This document shows positions 44,175-51,704 of a DNA stretch of 64,000 nucleotides, one piece after another. The DNA comes from Marinomonas maritima. GTDB taxonomy: Bacteria > Pseudomonadota > Gammaproteobacteria > Pseudomonadales > Marinomonadaceae. Below the pieces are notes generated by a model that worked only from the letters and a program-made list of their open reading frames with translations, did no database searches and had not been told where the DNA came from. A program made the position numbers and the translations under genes. Within the stretch, counting starts at the first letter, position 1; each line of letters opens with the position of its first letter. Location of the stretch: assembly GCF_024435075.2 (NCBI RefSeq), contig NZ_JAMZEG020000003.1, positions 248,001 through 312,000 on the forward strand, written 5' to 3'.

Positions 44175-44219
44175 ATTATATAAAGTAAAACGCTTTATGT
44201 AAAGCGTTTTACTTTATAT
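44175..44219 (-). promoter_or_regulatory. Strong promoter covered by a 19-bp inverted repeat (operator)
   Basis: On the minus strand TTTACA (plus-strand 44198-44203) and a perfect TATAAT (44175-44180) are 17 nt apart, near-consensus sigma-70. The whole promoter lies in a perfect inverted repeat with 19-bp arms (44178-44196 and 44201-44219; core TAAAGTAAAACGCTTT) around ATGT. The repeat spans from the -10 box past the -35 box, so a bound dimer would block RNA polymerase. It is not followed by a T run suited to a terminator for either neighbour. Confidence 0.8.
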
Positions 44220-44251
44220 TTTTTAAATTATTTTCCCGCGCTTACTTGTCA

Positions 44252-44275
44252 TTTTTAAAAAACGTGACGTATCAC
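44252..44275. repeat. Dispersed palindrome, copy 1
   Basis: TTTTTAAAAAACGTGACGTATCAC: an A/T dyad joined to GTGAC-GT-rTCAC. It lies between the acidic-protein operon and hicAB. It differs from copies 2 and 3 by one base in the palindrome and one extra A. Written in two parts the motif is TTTTTAAAAA and CGTGACGTATCAC. Confidence 0.75.
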
Positions 44276-44322
44276 TCTTTTATCTTTCTTTAAAATAAAG
44301 TGTGTTTGTGTGTATGTTTTTG

Positions 44323-44350
44323 TTGTAAAAGGTGTGTTCTGGTGTATAAT
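44323..44350 (+). promoter_or_regulatory. Promoter of hicAB
   Basis: TTGTAA (44323-44328) and a perfect TATAAT (44345-44350) are 16 nt apart. The -10 box lies 29 nt upstream of the hicA ATG. HicB-type antitoxins usually autoregulate such promoters; no clear operator is visible here. Confidence 0.6.
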
Positions 44351-44379
44351 TAAATCATCAAAGCAAACAAGGCGGCGAT

Positions 44380-44559
44380 ATGAACAGCAAAGACGTTGTG
44401 AAACTTCTTAAAAATGATGGCTGGTATCTGGATAGGGTGAACGGCAGTCATAATATTTTTAAGCATAAAACTAAGAAAGGGCGTGTTGTAGTACCCCACC
44501 CGAAATCGGATCTCCCGATTGGTACTTACAAAAGCATTCTTAAGCAAGCAGGGTTATAG
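44380..44559 (+). CDS. hicA: HicA-family toxin
   Basis: A 59-aa HicA mRNA interferase: MNSKDVVKLLKNDGWYLDRV, then NGSHNIFKHKTKKGRVVVPH and a C-terminal YKSILKQAGL. The conserved catalytic His is in GSHNIFKH. HicA folds as a double-stranded RNA-binding-like domain and cleaves mRNA when HicB is lost. It is followed by hicB after 43 nt. It probably helps keep the prophage in the population, or acts in phage exclusion. Confidence 0.93.
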   Translation: MNSKDVVKLLKNDGWYLDRVNGSHNIFKHKTKKGRVVVPHPKSDLPIGTYKSILKQAGL

Positions 44560-44602
44560 CCCTGCTTGCACTTCATATCTCGACCTAAGGAGGTTGAAAA
44601 AT

Positions 44603-45001
44603 ATGTTATATCCTGTGGTAATTCACAAAGACGAAGGCAGCGCCTACGGTGTGACCATTCCAGATTTAGCCGGTTGCTTTAGTGCTGGCGAAACGTTTGA
44701 AGAAGCGTTAGCAAACACACACGAAGCGATTGATTTGTTTTTGTCTGACGTCATTCAAGATGGTGAAGCACTGCCTTTGGCATCAAGTGCATCAAAATAT
44801 TTAGATAATCCTGATTATGCTGGCGGTGTATGGGCTGTGGTTGATATTGATATGTCTATGTACAGTGGAAAAACTGAACGCATTAATGTGACCTTACCTA
44901 AATATTTGATCCAGCAAATAGACCAGCGGGTTAGCAAAATGAACTTAAAAAGCCGCTCAAGCTATTTAGCCGAAGCGGCTATGCAGTCATTAAAAAGCTA
45001 G
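44603..45001 (+). CDS. hicB: HicB-family antitoxin
   Basis: A 132-aa antitoxin from the ATG at 44603 (MLYPVVIHKDEGSAYGVTIP); AAGGAGG lies just upstream, while the open frame runs 28 codons further back into hicA. The N-terminal part is the HicB RNase-H-like domain (GYGV-type VTIPDLAGCFSAGETFEEAL), the C-terminal part a ribbon-helix-helix DNA-binding domain (RINVTLPKYLIQQIDQRV). It neutralises HicA and should repress the operon. Confidence 0.93.
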   Translation: MLYPVVIHKDEGSAYGVTIPDLAGCFSAGETFEEALANTHEAIDLFLSDVIQDGEALPLASSASKYLDNPDYAGGVWAVVDIDMSMYSGKTERINVTLPKYLIQQIDQRVSKMNLKSRSSYLAEAAMQSLKS

Positions 45002-45047
45002 AATTTACTTGTTAGACAATCAGTAAATGAAAGCCATTTCAAATACA

Positions 45048-45072
45048 AAAGCCCATCACTTGATGGGCTTTT
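45048..45072 (+). terminator. Terminator of hicAB
   Basis: A 10-bp stem (AAAGCCCATC with GATGGGCTTT) is followed by further T. It lies 47 nt after the hicB stop. Confidence 0.85.
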
Positions 45073-45092
45073 TCATTTCTATGGTTTGCTGA

Positions 45093-45117
45093 TTTTTAAA
45101 AACGTGACGTGTCACGC
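45093..45117. repeat. Dispersed palindrome, copy 2
   Basis: TTTTTAAAAACGTGACGTGT followed by CACGC. The core CGTGAC-GT-GTCACG is a perfect 14-bp palindrome. It lies 55 bp upstream of the zinc-ribbon membrane protein gene and 25 bp past the hicAB terminator. It is identical over 25 bp to copy 3 at 47170. Confidence 0.85.
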
Positions 45118-45171
45118 TTTTGTAAATGTTTTATAGTGCGCCTTTCATCAAACCAAATTTAGGAAGGAACC

Positions 45172-45711
45172 ATGGCGCTAAAACCGTGTAAGGAATGTAA
45201 ACAAGAGGTATCGACCAAGGCGAAGTCTTGCCCGCACTGTGGTGCAAAAAATCCGACGGTATCAGGAAAAGAAACCGCTCAAGGTTGCTTGGGGATAATT
45301 GTGTTATCCATCATTATCGCTGTTGTTGTTAACTCATGCGGTGACGATGACGCCACCACAAAACCAAAAGAGCCCGCAAAAACACCAAAAGAAATAGCCG
45401 CCGAAAATGCCGCATGCAGACAAGACCTTCAATGCTGGGCTACAAAACACATTATAACCGCTCAAGTTTATTGCCCTGATCTAATTGAAAATTTAGCCAA
45501 ATATCAATTTGAATGGACAGACGGTTGGGTCGATTCCAAATTTACCCATTTTTTATGGAAAAATAAAACCGCTGGAACAATCACTTATTTCGGAGACAAA
45601 CTAAAACTTCAAAATGGTTTTGGCGCCTTCCAGAATTACACCTATTCTTGCTTAGTTGATACAAACACAGACTCTATTTTGGATATTGGCGCCCAACCTG
45701 GCAAGCTGTAA
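45172..45711 (+). CDS. Zinc-ribbon, single-membrane-pass accessory protein
   Basis: A 179-aa protein. Residues 1-30 form a zinc ribbon (CKECKQEVSTKAKSCPHCG). A transmembrane segment follows (about 40-56, CLGIIVLSIIIAVVVNSCG), then a Thr/Lys/Pro-rich linker and a folded C-terminal domain of about 100 residues with four Cys. That layout puts the last domain in the periplasm if the zinc ribbon stays inside. It stands alone between two terminators, as a moron-type cargo gene would. A superinfection-exclusion or conversion role is possible but unproven. RBS AGGAAGG precedes the ATG. Confidence 0.75.
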   Translation: MALKPCKECKQEVSTKAKSCPHCGAKNPTVSGKETAQGCLGIIVLSIIIAVVVNSCGDDDATTKPKEPAKTPKEIAAENAACRQDLQCWATKHIITAQVYCPDLIENLAKYQFEWTDGWVDSKFTHFLWKNKTAGTITYFGDKLKLQNGFGAFQNYTYSCLVDTNTDSILDIGAQPGKL

Positions 45712-45720
45712 CCACCCCAC

Positions 45721-45752
45721 AATAAAACGCCCCATCATTGGGGCGTTTTATT
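45721..45752. terminator. Bidirectional terminator
   Basis: A perfect 13-bp stem (AATAAAACGCCCC with GGGGCGTTTTATT) with loop ATCATT. It ends the rightward accessory gene and overlaps the last codons of the leftward gene at 45735, so both convergent transcripts can stop here. Confidence 0.9.
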
Positions 45753-46079
45753 TTTCCAATCCACGCATTCTTCCGCTTCTTCTTTTGTGATAAACCACGC
45801 AATAACACCCTTACACTTTTCAGAATACTTTTTTATTACGGGATAACCTGGCGCCTTACCTTCTAATCTAGAACCATTCACCCAATCCCCATAAACTCCA
45901 ACTGAAAACTTTAAATCATCCATAACCCAATGTCGATTCGAAAGTATCGGCTTTCGCTCGCCGCAGCTGGGGCAGTCTTTTAATATCGCAGTATGCGAGC
46001 CTTGGTCTTTTCGCTTATAACCATTCTTTACCATGCACTGATGGCACAACTCTAAAGCACTCTCTTTTTCTTGTTTCAT
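45735..46079 (-). CDS. Hypothetical phage protein with Cys pairs
   Basis: A 114-aa protein that carries CHQC near residue 12 and CPSC near 36, a likely zinc site, and a C-terminal part (GVIAWFITKEEAEECVDWKN). It resembles the restriction-alleviation or Lar-like small zinc proteins (the pair CPSCG with a later W-and-Cys region), but the match is weak. It is the last gene of the leftward early cluster that starts near 52763. Confidence 0.6.
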   Translation of the reverse strand: MKQEKESALELCHQCMVKNGYKRKDQGSHTAILKDCPSCGERKPILSNRHWVMDDLKFSVGVYGDWVNGSRLEGKAPGYPVIKKYSEKCKGVIAWFITKEEAEECVDWKNKTPQ

Positions 46080-46092
46080 GAATCACCCCGCT

Positions 46093-46539
46093 TTAATTTT
46101 TGTACCCTAACGCACCCATAATGAATTCGTCCATTTCCTCTTTTATCGGTATCCCGTTTTCATCACAGCGTTTATTTTCGCCTTGGTTACTCACCAACAC
46201 GCGGAAGCCATAGCCGAAAAATAGAAAATATTCTGGTCTATACCGTCCTACATTTTTATCGTGTGCTGAATACCGTAAAACTGGCGCACTATTCCAAGGC
46301 TCCAATACAAATTCTTTTCTTTCTAACATCACGCTTTTATGGGAATCATGAACTTCAAATAAATCAAACTCGCTTTCATCTTCCCCGTGAAATTCACCAT
46401 CAAACAATTTAGGCAAAGATATGAAATCTTCTTTTTTAATTTCACCCTTTTCAAACTGGCAATGCATACACTTTTCAATCTCACGAATGCCGCCAAGCCC
46501 TTTTTTAAAGCCATGCTCTCTGCATACCATCTTATTCAT
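46093..46539 (-). CDS. Hypothetical phage protein
   Basis: A 148-aa protein beginning MNKMVCREHGFKKGLGGIRE with CMHCQF near 24-29, so C-H and C-H-C residues could hold zinc. The rest (EYFLFFGYGFRVLVSNQG) is beta-like. It is in the leftward accessory run, 13 nt before the next gene. No family recognised. Confidence 0.6.
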   Translation of the reverse strand: MNKMVCREHGFKKGLGGIREIEKCMHCQFEKGEIKKEDFISLPKLFDGEFHGEDESEFDLFEVHDSHKSVMLERKEFVLEPWNSAPVLRYSAHDKNVGRYRPEYFLFFGYGFRVLVSNQGENKRCDENGIPIKEEMDEFIMGALGYKN

Positions 46540-46582
46540 AAATCACCCCGTTTTTCGCTTTATCCATCATAAACTTTTTTCG

Positions 46583-47146
46583 TTACACGTCTACATTACG
46601 CCCTGTCATGGTTTTAATAACCACAGGCTGTTTACTCATAATCATCGGCTGTGTAAGCCAATAACGATCAAATAGGCAATGGCTTGCGAGTCGCTGGCAA
46701 TTTGGATCTAAGCAATGACGGCAATTTGCATTAGCTATTGGCCCCGCATTGGTGCCTGCCATTGCTCGCTCTTTCGCGCTCACAGGAGGACACTTAAAAA
46801 CATCTTCTAGCCTTATTTTTTCAGCGGCTCTTCCTATTTCCTCAGAAGCCTTCTTGATTGCTTCCGTATCAAACCTAAAATCATGAAAGTAACGGTTTGT
46901 TGGTAATCCGATTGATTCCGCGACGCGTTCGCCTAGCAAGCGTTTGTTGTCGCATTCTATAACGGCCATTTTCAAAAGTAGGTCATCAATCAGGTGTTTT
47001 GGTATCACGTAGCTCTCCACGATGCCGTGTCTAACGATTTGCAGCGTATCGGCACAATTTACCGCCGTGGCTAGCGTTCCGTTGTCTACCTGCCCGAGGG
47101 TGATTTTTTGGGCATTTTCTATGGTGGTTTCTAGGTCTTGTTTCAT
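46583..47146 (-). CDS. Hypothetical phage protein with C-terminal Cys cluster
   Basis: A 187-aa protein. The N-terminal 130 residues are helical and contain GTLATAVNCADTLQIVRHGI and DNKRLLGERVAESIGLPTN. The C-terminal part has CRHCLDPNCQRLASHC, a four-Cys cluster. It lies downstream of copy 3 of the dispersed palindrome (24 bp between them). Family unknown. Confidence 0.65.
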   Translation of the reverse strand: MKQDLETTIENAQKITLGQVDNGTLATAVNCADTLQIVRHGIVESYVIPKHLIDDLLLKMAVIECDNKRLLGERVAESIGLPTNRYFHDFRFDTEAIKKASEEIGRAAEKIRLEDVFKCPPVSAKERAMAGTNAGPIANANCRHCLDPNCQRLASHCLFDRYWLTQPMIMSKQPVVIKTMTGRNVDV

Positions 47147-47169
47147 TTCTGCTCGCTCCCCTATGTTAA

Positions 47170-47194
47170 TTTTTAAAAACGTGACGTGTCACGC
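47170..47194. repeat. Dispersed palindrome, copy 3
   Basis: Identical over 25 bp to copy 2: TTTTTAAAAA then CGTGACGTGTCACGC. It is 24 bp upstream of the leftward gene that starts at 47146 and so could be its operator or activator site. Confidence 0.85.
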
Positions 47195-47201
47195 TGTGGT
47201 T

Positions 47202-47588
47202 TTACAATCTCAGTTTCTTTTCTTCCCGCGTGTACCAGCATTCAGCCACGCCTTTTAATTTCGGTATGCCTAGGCCGTTTTTGCAGCCCATTGGTAATGG
47301 CTCGCCGCAAAAGTCGCATTGTCCTAAGTGCTTTTTCTCTTCATCCACCCGCTTCTTTTCACGGCGTATCAGTGTGGCGATAAATTCCGCCGCCGCGTAT
47401 GGCTCAGCCCCGCCGCGATAGGCGCACAGCTCGGCCAGTGTTTCGGACTCGGTTTGTGATAATGGAACTCGGTATTCATGAATACCGAGTTCCGAATTTT
47501 TTTCGGCGTCCCGTTGGCGTTTGGCACGCTGACGCTCTTTGTCTTGCTGGCGCTTCTTATCGGCTTTGGCTTGATCGTTGTTTTTCAT
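47202..47588 (-). CDS. Hypothetical phage protein with basic coil and zinc site
   Basis: A 128-aa protein. Residues 1-33 are an extremely basic/charged helix (NDQAKADKKRQQDKERQRAK), followed by a short central helical region (SETLAELCAYRGGAEPYAAA). The C-terminal part carries CDFCGEPLPMGC and ECWYTREEKK, a probable zinc finger. It lies 7 nt after the methyltransferase gene. Role unknown; DNA binding is plausible. Confidence 0.6.
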   Translation of the reverse strand: MKNNDQAKADKKRQQDKERQRAKRQRDAEKNSELGIHEYRVPLSQTESETLAELCAYRGGAEPYAAAEFIATLIRREKKRVDEEKKHLGQCDFCGEPLPMGCKNGLGIPKLKGVAECWYTREEKKLRL

Positions 47589-47595
47589 GCTTCAC

Positions 47596-48984
47596 CTATG
47601 CCGCTATTTCTATGCTTAGTGGCTTATAGTTGGACGCTGCCAACGCTTGCGCCAATGGCGGACAAACGGCATTACCACAGCGCGCCACTTGGTTGGCTTT
47701 TGTTAATTTTTTGCCTTGGCTGTCATGGCTTATTTTGTAATCTGCAGGAAATCCCATGCCTTTAAAAAGCTCGTATGGTTCCAACATGCGCAAGCCAATA
47801 TCAATAATTTGGTAAGCCGTCCCCTTTACCATGACCAGCCCGAAACGATCCCGCGTGGTAATAGTGTGCAAAGGCTTATCAATTTTTTGGGCGCTTCCTG
47901 TTCCGTAATATTCGATAAGAAAGGCGCGCACTTCGCCAAGATGAAAACCGCCGGCGGAAATAGTGTGCAAAGGCTCGTTGGTACCATGGCCGATGTTGTC
48001 ACCGCGAAACTTCACAATGTGGCTAGTGACTAAAGCAAAATGACCACCTTTGACTTGCGCGCAAATCGTGCGCAATGGCTCGTCTATCGCCATGTTTCTT
48101 TGATGGCTGGCATTGGCATATTCAGTAATAAAGCTAATTTTGGTCGGATCAGGCGCAAGAAATGGTGCTTCAGTGAATGCGAATTTTTCCAAGCCTTTGG
48201 CGATCCGTTTCATTGAGTTTTCAGCCAATGGCTTTTTTCTTCCAAATATCGATTTCACAGGCAAATTCCAATCGATAATGTCCGCCGCTGTTTTATAGGG
48301 CTGCAGTCCTTCGCCGTGCGTTGGTTCCGGCCATACAATTGGTTCGCCATCTTTACGAGCAATCAAAAACAAACGGCTTCGCGTTGTTGGCACGCCATAA
48401 TCACACGCCTTTATCACTCGCCATTCCACCTGGTAACCCAAGCCTTTTTCGATTATGGATAAGTCGAATTCTTCACCTAATGCGTGTTTTACGTCTTCAA
48501 TGCTTGGATGATCCAAATCAAGCCCCGTTGTTAGTGCGGATATGAACGCGTTGAATGTTTCGCCTTTTCGCTTTTTGCATGGTTTGCCATCTTCCACAGG
48601 ACCCCACGTTAAAAACTCTTCAACGTTTTCAAGCATGAACATACGAACAGGCACCGACGCCGCCCAACGAACGGCCACCCAAGCCAAACCACGAATATTT
48701 TTGTTTACTGGTGTGGCGCCTTTTGCTTTTGAAAAGTGTTTGCAATCGGGTGAAAACCACGCCAAACCAACGGGGTGACCATTACACGCCTCTACCGGAT
48801 CAACATCCCACACAGATTCGCAGTAGTGGCGCGTTTCTGGATGATTCATTTTGTGCATATCAATGGCCGCTTGGTCGTGATTGATAGCAATATCCACATA
48901 GCGATTTAAACCAAGCTCTATGCCCGTACTCGCCCCACCACCGCCCGCGAAATTGTCGACTATGATTTCCCTTTTCACACTCAC
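47596..48984 (-). CDS. C5 DNA cytosine methyltransferase with SPDC motif
   Basis: A 462-aa C5-type methyltransferase. Motif I is DNFAGGGGASTGIELGL; the catalytic Cys is in WFSPDCKHFSKAKG in place of the usual PPCQ; ENVEEF is motif VI; TTRSRLFLIAR stands for motif VIII; and GNAVCPPLAQALAASN is motif X. SPDC variants are known in phage and plasmid C5 enzymes. No restriction endonuclease is next to it, so it is probably a solitary enzyme that protects phage DNA from host restriction. It starts with GTG, its first base overlapping the Ogr-like stop. Confidence 0.9.
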   Translation of the reverse strand: MSVKREIIVDNFAGGGGASTGIELGLNRYVDIAINHDQAAIDMHKMNHPETRHYCESVWDVDPVEACNGHPVGLAWFSPDCKHFSKAKGATPVNKNIRGLAWVAVRWAASVPVRMFMLENVEEFLTWGPVEDGKPCKKRKGETFNAFISALTTGLDLDHPSIEDVKHALGEEFDLSIIEKGLGYQVEWRVIKACDYGVPTTRSRLFLIARKDGEPIVWPEPTHGEGLQPYKTAADIIDWNLPVKSIFGRKKPLAENSMKRIAKGLEKFAFTEAPFLAPDPTKISFITEYANASHQRNMAIDEPLRTICAQVKGGHFALVTSHIVKFRGDNIGHGTNEPLHTISAGGFHLGEVRAFLIEYYGTGSAQKIDKPLHTITTRDRFGLVMVKGTAYQIIDIGLRMLEPYELFKGMGFPADYKISHDSQGKKLTKANQVARCGNAVCPPLAQALAASNYKPLSIEIAA

Positions 48985-49235
48985 ACCCCTTTGATGTTCA
49001 GTTGCTCTTGCTGTTCAATGATCTTGCGCGCCATGCTGACCACGTCGGTTTGCGGCGGGTTGATGTAGTGCTTAAATTCCATACCAAAAACAGCACGCGC
49101 GCCGCACCCGTCCTTCTCTACGCACTGCACGTAAAGTTCTTTGTAAAACACGTCTTTTATGTCTTTTGCTAGATCATTGCTGTTTGTGATAATCGCTTTG
49201 CCTTTACATCGTGGACATTTAACCCGTACTGACAT
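48981..49235 (-). CDS. Ogr/Delta-like late transcription activator
   Basis: An 84-aa protein from the ATG at 49235 (MSVRVKCPRCKGKAIITNSN), which has a perfect GGAGGTG ribosome site; the frame is open 24 codons further into the gpA gene. Two Cys pairs (CPRC, and CVEKDGC) and the PP end (HYINPPQT) match the zinc-binding Ogr/Delta family that recruits RNA polymerase to P2 late promoters. It probably turns on the capsid, portal and tail operons. It overlaps the end of the gpA gene. Confidence 0.85.
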   Translation of the reverse strand: MSVRVKCPRCKGKAIITNSNDLAKDIKDVFYKELYVQCVEKDGCGARAVFGMEFKHYINPPQTDVVSMARKIIEQQEQLNIKGV

Positions 49236-51024
49236 TTGCGCCACCTCCACCACTTCCGGTTGGCTGATTTCTAAGGCCGAAACTCGGCCCCGTACACTTA
49301 TTGACACGAGTCCAAGGAACGGCTCCGCCGTTCTTCAAAGAAGAAGACTCAGAGCCAGACCCAACGCGTTGGATCGTCCAGTCATAAAAACGCGTCACAT
49401 ACACATCAACACCACGGGCCACACCTTTAATGGACGAAACCAATTCTCCGTATTGGTTTTCTTCTTCTTCGCTGTAATGAAGTTTCAATGTCTGATTACG
49501 TCCCGCGAACACGCCACCCATCAATTTGGTAAAATCCTTCCAACGACCTTTGTCCGCCGCTTCGTGAATTGGCTTAATGACCGCACCCACGTCCTTTTTG
49601 ATTTTTCGCAGTTCACGCCATACGCTCACAGAAACCCCGCCAAAAAATTGAAACTGTCGAATACCAAAACGACGCGCCCAACCCGTGATACTTTCGGACA
49701 TGGCCGACGCATTGCGCCCTGTCTCAATGTCTTTTTCAATGTGTTCACCATCCACGCTTTTACAAACGTACTTCGCCATATAACCAGCCGCCGTCCCTTG
49801 CGCTGGATCCATGTATTTAATGTCGTAGCGTTTTTCTTCCGCGCCTTTTTCGTGACCGTCTTCTTGTAAAGCGTAATGTTTGAAAATAGCTAAAAACGTC
49901 TTTAGTTGTGCCGCTTCACCAAACACCATCATGTGCCAATGTGGCGTCGCGTCGTGGTGTGGCTCGACCACACGAACACCATAAAAATGCACACCATCAC
50001 GTTTGCACTTTGAACGAATGCGCTTAAACACATTGCATAGGTAGGTTTGCCCACGTCTTGGATCAGGGCATTTGGCTTTATAGAACTTGCCAACACGGCG
50101 CCCGTTTTTACGCACCGCGTGATATTTAGATGGACAGGTCAACGTTAGGAAATACCCGACGTGCTCCATTTCAACGGCTAACTCTTCCGTACCACGAACC
50201 CGTGCCATTAGTTCACCACGACGAATAAACGGATTAGAAACACCACGGCTTGATAAATCTTCGAGGGTAAAGGCTTCATCATTCTGGTTGACAGCTTCCC
50301 AACCCTTTAAAAATTCGGCATTGGCTTTCTGCTGTTTGCGGAATTTGTTTAAACCCCATTTCGAAAGATAAGGGGATGCGCCGTTATGGACTTCGCCACA
50401 TTCGCGCAAGATACTTTCAACCACTCGCCATTGTTTCTTCGCTTGGCGCGCCCACCATTCTGGTGTGATCATGCGGGCAATCATGGCAACCACTTTGTCT
50501 TCATCGTCCCAATCACGAAACGACACGCCCACTTCTTTTAAATGAACTTCCACCCATTTAAGAACCGCCGCGCGCCCTTCGTTTACCAGCAATCCATACA
50601 TGCCTGATTCGAACTCATAGCGTTTTGTTTCCGCCCATTTGCTCAGCTCGGCACCATCTAACTCGCTGATCATCTTGTCGCAAAAACGCAACCGGGCCAC
50701 AACACCGCGCAACCATTCAATGGAATCTTGACGGCTTCGCTTGGCTAATCGCTCCGCTTCTTTTTGCACGTAGGGACGCATAACCGAAATCTTGTTTAAT
50801 AGTTGGTAACGCTCAACCACTTCAACCAACCAAGCATTGGCCACAATATGGCCTTTTTCTTGGTCTAACTCGTCAAGACGCGCACGTAATTCGAAAACGT
50901 CCTCATGACTTAAACCTTTTAATTGCTCCTTACGCCATTGCTCACATTCATATGGCCACATAAAACCCGCTGGCGCGGGCGGTATATCAACAACTTCTTG
51001 CGGCTTACTCCAATAACTAAGCAT
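49219..51024 (-). CDS. Replication initiator gpA (HUH endonuclease)
   Basis: A 601-aa P2 gpA-type rolling-circle initiator that nicks the origin. Numbered from the ATG at 51024 (MLSYWSKPQEVVDIPPAPAG), it has FLTLTCPSKYH (about 292), the HUH motif PHWHMMVFGE with His362 and His364, and the two-tyrosine motif YMAKYVCKS (415-423). A TTG 30 nt upstream also opens the frame. In P2 the nick site lies within gene A itself; it is not located here. The gene overlaps its upstream and downstream neighbours. Confidence 0.92.
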   Translation of the reverse strand: MLSYWSKPQEVVDIPPAPAGFMWPYECEQWRKEQLKGLSHEDVFELRARLDELDQEKGHIVANAWLVEVVERYQLLNKISVMRPYVQKEAERLAKRSRQDSIEWLRGVVARLRFCDKMISELDGAELSKWAETKRYEFESGMYGLLVNEGRAAVLKWVEVHLKEVGVSFRDWDDEDKVVAMIARMITPEWWARQAKKQWRVVESILRECGEVHNGASPYLSKWGLNKFRKQQKANAEFLKGWEAVNQNDEAFTLEDLSSRGVSNPFIRRGELMARVRGTEELAVEMEHVGYFLTLTCPSKYHAVRKNGRRVGKFYKAKCPDPRRGQTYLCNVFKRIRSKCKRDGVHFYGVRVVEPHHDATPHWHMMVFGEAAQLKTFLAIFKHYALQEDGHEKGAEEKRYDIKYMDPAQGTAAGYMAKYVCKSVDGEHIEKDIETGRNASAMSESITGWARRFGIRQFQFFGGVSVSVWRELRKIKKDVGAVIKPIHEAADKGRWKDFTKLMGGVFAGRNQTLKLHYSEEEENQYGELVSSIKGVARGVDVYVTRFYDWTIQRVGSGSESSSLKNGGAVPWTRVNKCTGPSFGLRNQPTGSGGGGANVSTG

Positions 51025-51568
51025 GCTTAACAACCGCTCCCGTATTAAATTCAATGAACTTTCTTTCTTCTTCTTGTGCTATTTCCCACGCCGCCAAATC
51101 CAATTTTTCCGCCAGCTTTAACGCCACAGAATCCTTACACCAAAAAATAGAACTTCTTCCCGCAATCTCAGACATAGACGCGGCACCATTCATTAAAAAG
51201 CGCTTTAGTCCACCCGTAACAGCGGCGACCATCATGTCCCTCAACAAAACCAATTCCTGTTTACTCATTGGGTCATCGCCCATTTCTCGCGGATCGAACT
51301 CTTCAGCAATGCGCAACGGCATTACCGACCAACCACCAAAACCGGTTTTTCCTTTTCTAGCGCCCTGCTTCTCTATTTTCAAAATACTGAAACGCGGATT
51401 CCACGTTCCCAAAAAGAACCATCCCATTTGCAAATCTTGATCTACTTCATGACACACGCGCATCTTCATCCAATGTCTTGCCACTTCTAGCAATACTTCA
51501 ATTTCCACATTGGCGAATGTCATCAATGAACTGGGTGTTTCTCGGTTCAACTCGTGTACGTTTGACAT
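51017..51568 (-). CDS. Hypothetical early phage protein
   Basis: A 183-aa protein immediately upstream of the gpA gene (8-nt overlap). It has a Phe/Trp-rich centre (GWFFLGTWNPRFSILKIEKQ) and helical flanks (ELVLLRDMMVAAVTGGLKRF, KDSVALKLAEKLDLAAWEIA). No family recognised; replication accessory by position. Confidence 0.65.
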   Translation of the reverse strand: MSNVHELNRETPSSLMTFANVEIEVLLEVARHWMKMRVCHEVDQDLQMGWFFLGTWNPRFSILKIEKQGARKGKTGFGGWSVMPLRIAEEFDPREMGDDPMSKQELVLLRDMMVAAVTGGLKRFLMNGAASMSEIAGRSSIFWCKDSVALKLAEKLDLAAWEIAQEEERKFIEFNTGAVVKHA

Positions 51569-51704
51569 AATTTTTTCCCTCTAATGCTTTCTTTTCTTCT
51601 TTCCACGAACGCCATATTTTCTGACGTACTTCTTGCGGCGGCATGATCCGCAACATGGCTTTTAGCTGTTCGTATGACAGCTCAAGGGGTGTGATAATTT
51701 GCAT
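51498..51704 (-). CDS. Small hypothetical early phage protein
   Basis: A 68-aa protein (MQIITPLELSYEQLKAMLRI) with a basic C-terminal half. It overlaps the next gene by 71 nt in a different frame, an unusually large overlap, so one of the two starts may be misplaced. No recognised domain. Confidence 0.45.
   Translation of the reverse strand: MQIITPLELSYEQLKAMLRIMPPQEVRQKIWRSWKEEKKALEGKNYVKRTRVEPRNTQFIDDIRQCGN

Noticed and set aside
49159..49869. 236-aa plus-strand frame inside the gpA gene
   Set aside because: It is antisense to a well-supported HUH initiator and lacks a ribosome site or any domain.
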